From contig NZ_JAAOIZ010000003.1 of the NCBI RefSeq assembly GCF_013184525.1, positions 434,001 through 498,000 on the forward strand: a stretch of DNA of 64,000 nt, given 5' to 3'. The translations under genes and the position numbers were made by a program. Positions 62,805 through 64,000 of the stretch are shown here, piece after piece. Positions within the stretch are counted from its first letter, which is position 1; the number at the start of each line of letters is the position of its first letter. Below the pieces are notes generated by a model. The model made no database searches. It was not told the DNA's origin and was given only the letters and a program-made list of their open reading frames with translations. The DNA comes from Chryseobacterium sp. LAM-KRS1. Its GTDB lineage: Bacteria > Bacteroidota > Bacteroidia > Flavobacteriales > Weeksellaceae.

Positions 62805-63374
62805 TTATTGCTTTATTAATTCAAAATATAAATTAACATCTACATCCTTTGCAACACCCGCTCCTGTTGGATCATATTTAATATTATAATCTAAACGGTT
62901 TACTGTAAATTTTGTTTGAAAGCCTAAAATTTCTTTACCTTGCTGATTTTTTGTTACACCACCATACGTTACCGGAATGCTGATTTCTTTTGTCACATCT
63001 TTAATGGTAAGTTTTCCTTTAAGGATGTAGGTATTATTTTTATCTTTCGTAATAGATCCGCTTTCGAATGTCATGGTCGGAAATTTCTCTGCATCGAAGA
63101 AGTCTGCACTTTTCAAATGCTTATCTCTCATTTCAACGCCTGTGTTTACCGATCCGGTTACCACGCTAAAATTGAAAGCTGCCTTATCCAGATCTTTCCC
63201 TGAAGAAACCACTGTACCATCGAATTTATCAAATCTTCCCTGCACAAAACTAATCCCCATATGCTTGATATTGAAATTAACTGAAGAATGCATAGGATCT
63301 ACTTTCCAGGTTGATTGTGCAAAGCCTGCGATGCTTAAAAAAGCAAACATAAAAGCTAATAGTATCTTTTTCAT
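62805..63374 (-). CDS. YceI-family periplasmic protein
   Basis: 189 residues. Signal peptide (KKILLAFMFAFLSIAGFAQ), then the lipocalin-like YceI fold: WKVDPMHSSVNFNIKHMGIS, RDKHLKSADFFDAEKFPTMTFES and a C-terminal NRLDYNIKYD. Family members bind polyisoprenoid or amide-type lipids in the periplasm and are induced by stress or high pH in other bacteria. No neighbour here suggests a specific lipid. A -7 box (TATCTTTG) lies at 63401-63408. Confidence 0.92.
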   Translation of the reverse strand: MKKILLAFMFAFLSIAGFAQSTWKVDPMHSSVNFNIKHMGISFVQGRFDKFDGTVVSSGKDLDKAAFNFSVVTGSVNTGVEMRDKHLKSADFFDAEKFPTMTFESGSITKDKNNTYILKGKLTIKDVTKEISIPVTYGGVTKNQQGKEILGFQTKFTVNRLDYNIKYDPTGAGVAKDVDVNLYFELIKQ

Positions 63375-63400
63375 TGTAATATATTTTATTTTTTACCCAC

Positions 63401-63408
63401 CAAAGATA
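63401..63408 (-). promoter_or_regulatory. -7 promoter element of the YceI gene
   Basis: TATCTTTG on the minus strand, 27 bases before the start at 63374. Confidence 0.5.
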
Positions 63409-63435
63409 AAGTGATAAACCCATTCACCTCTTGAC

Positions 63436-63846
63436 CTATGATAATTTTTTCTTTGATTTTATTTTCACATACATAAAATGAATAGCAATTACAATCAGAA
63501 AAACGACAACTGCATTCATATACAAAAGTACATTCAGAAGTTTCGCGTTTGTTTTCTCAGAAAAATAAGTAAAAGGATTAGTTCCTGATATCATCAGCAT
63601 AAAAAGGTAGAGTACTTCAAATAAAATAGCAATCCTAACCACCGATTGATATGTGCTTTTAAATATGACAACCGTTACAAGTCCCACTCCGCTGCTTATT
63701 ATACATCCAATAAGAACAGCCAACGAAAGCATTCCAAAATCACCGCCGGGTAAATGCAAATATCCTACGAGCCAATCTGCAAGCCATGTAGTAAGGATTG
63801 TCATTATAAAGAATATAACCACGCTTTTTATTAAAATATTTTTCAT
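63436..63846 (-). CDS. Small integral membrane protein of unknown function
   Basis: 136 residues, not recognised. Four membrane helices at about 5-28, 36-62, 70-88 and 105-127, and a basic C-terminus (KIKSKKKLS). A single gene upstream of yceI with about 60 bases between; shared transcription is possible but the YceI -7 box suggests otherwise. Starts 60 bases from radA, divergent. Confidence 0.65.
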   Translation of the reverse strand: MKNILIKSVVIFFIMTILTTWLADWLVGYLHLPGGDFGMLSLAVLIGCIISSGVGLVTVVIFKSTYQSVVRIAILFEVLYLFMLMISGTNPFTYFSEKTNAKLLNVLLYMNAVVVFLIVIAIHFMYVKIKSKKKLS

Positions 63847-63906
63847 ACTAGAAAATTAACCAAAAATTCAGAAGTAAAATTCAAAAAAAATTTTGAACTT
63901 CGCAGT

Positions 63907-64000
63907 ATGGCAAAACTTAAAACAGCATATTTCTGTCAAAACTGCGGAACCCAATACTCACAATGGATGGGACAATGCAAAAATTGCGGACAATGGAATA
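63907..64000 (+). CDS. radA: DNA repair protein RadA, N-terminal fragment (partial)
   Basis: ATG at 63907, open to the window end (31 residues). The zinc finger Cys10-X2-Cys13 ... Cys24-X2-Cys27 (FCQNCGTQYSQWMGQCKNCG) is the signature of RadA/Sms, a RecA-like protein that helps branch migration in recombination. The rest, including the ATPase, lies outside the window. Confidence 0.93.
   Translation, partial: MAKLKTAYFCQNCGTQYSQWMGQCKNCGQWN

Overview
The window looks like chromosomal DNA of a Chryseobacterium-type flavobacterium (Bacteroidota, Weeksellaceae). The base composition is AT-rich. Promoters follow the Bacteroidota pattern (TTTG about 19-20 bases before TAnnTTTG). There are four SusC/SusD pairs, a fused CcoN/CcoO oxidase subunit, a lipoprotein TamA variant (TamL) next to TamB, and many QKK/QQ-type signal-peptide ends. 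No phage, insertion sequence, CRISPR array or plasmid function was seen. The species assignment is an inference from gene style.

Layout. 1-76: start of a probable HMG-CoA reductase on the minus strand. 223-3230: a radical SAM protein with an HhH motif, its constant partner (DUF4130/TIGR03915 type), then a DUF4846 lipoprotein. 3314-5333: pfkA-gap glycolytic operon. 5729-7801: LuxR-type regulator and an MpaB/Lcp-like haem oxygenase. 7968-8975: recA. 9168-12065: secreted S9 peptidase. 12222-14114: htpG. 14229-15799: an unrecognised small membrane protein and glycine-rich lipoprotein, divergent from an XRE regulator. 15803-16333: alkyltransferase-like protein and a 48-residue protein. 16530-19658: a minus-strand run menE, arfB, OMP, deoxyhypusine-synthase-like. 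19759-20071: two identical tRNA-Gln genes. 20275-24894: secreted agmatine deiminase with a small barrel protein, an AraC/GyrI regulator, an amino-acid permease and an XRE regulator. 25087-28273: ccoNO-ccoP. 28561-36853: tamB-tamL-yihY. 36888-38654: argS. 38816-58117: four consecutive susC-susD pairs, all on the minus strand. 58433-64000: rnhB, yidC, pyrG, yceI, a small membrane protein and the start of radA.

How the genes work together. Most of the window is core metabolism and housekeeping. The accessory part is the 19 kb block of four SusC/SusD nutrient importers. Each pair has its own promoter and terminator, and the upstream regions share a dyad (ATCA-N8-TGAT or a variant). There is no glycoside hydrolase, sigma factor or other regulator in the block, so it is not a classical polysaccharide utilisation locus. 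The other poorly understood modules are the radical SAM/DUF4130 pair, the XRE-lipoprotein-membrane protein cluster, and the deoxyhypusine-synthase-like enzyme in a bacterium.
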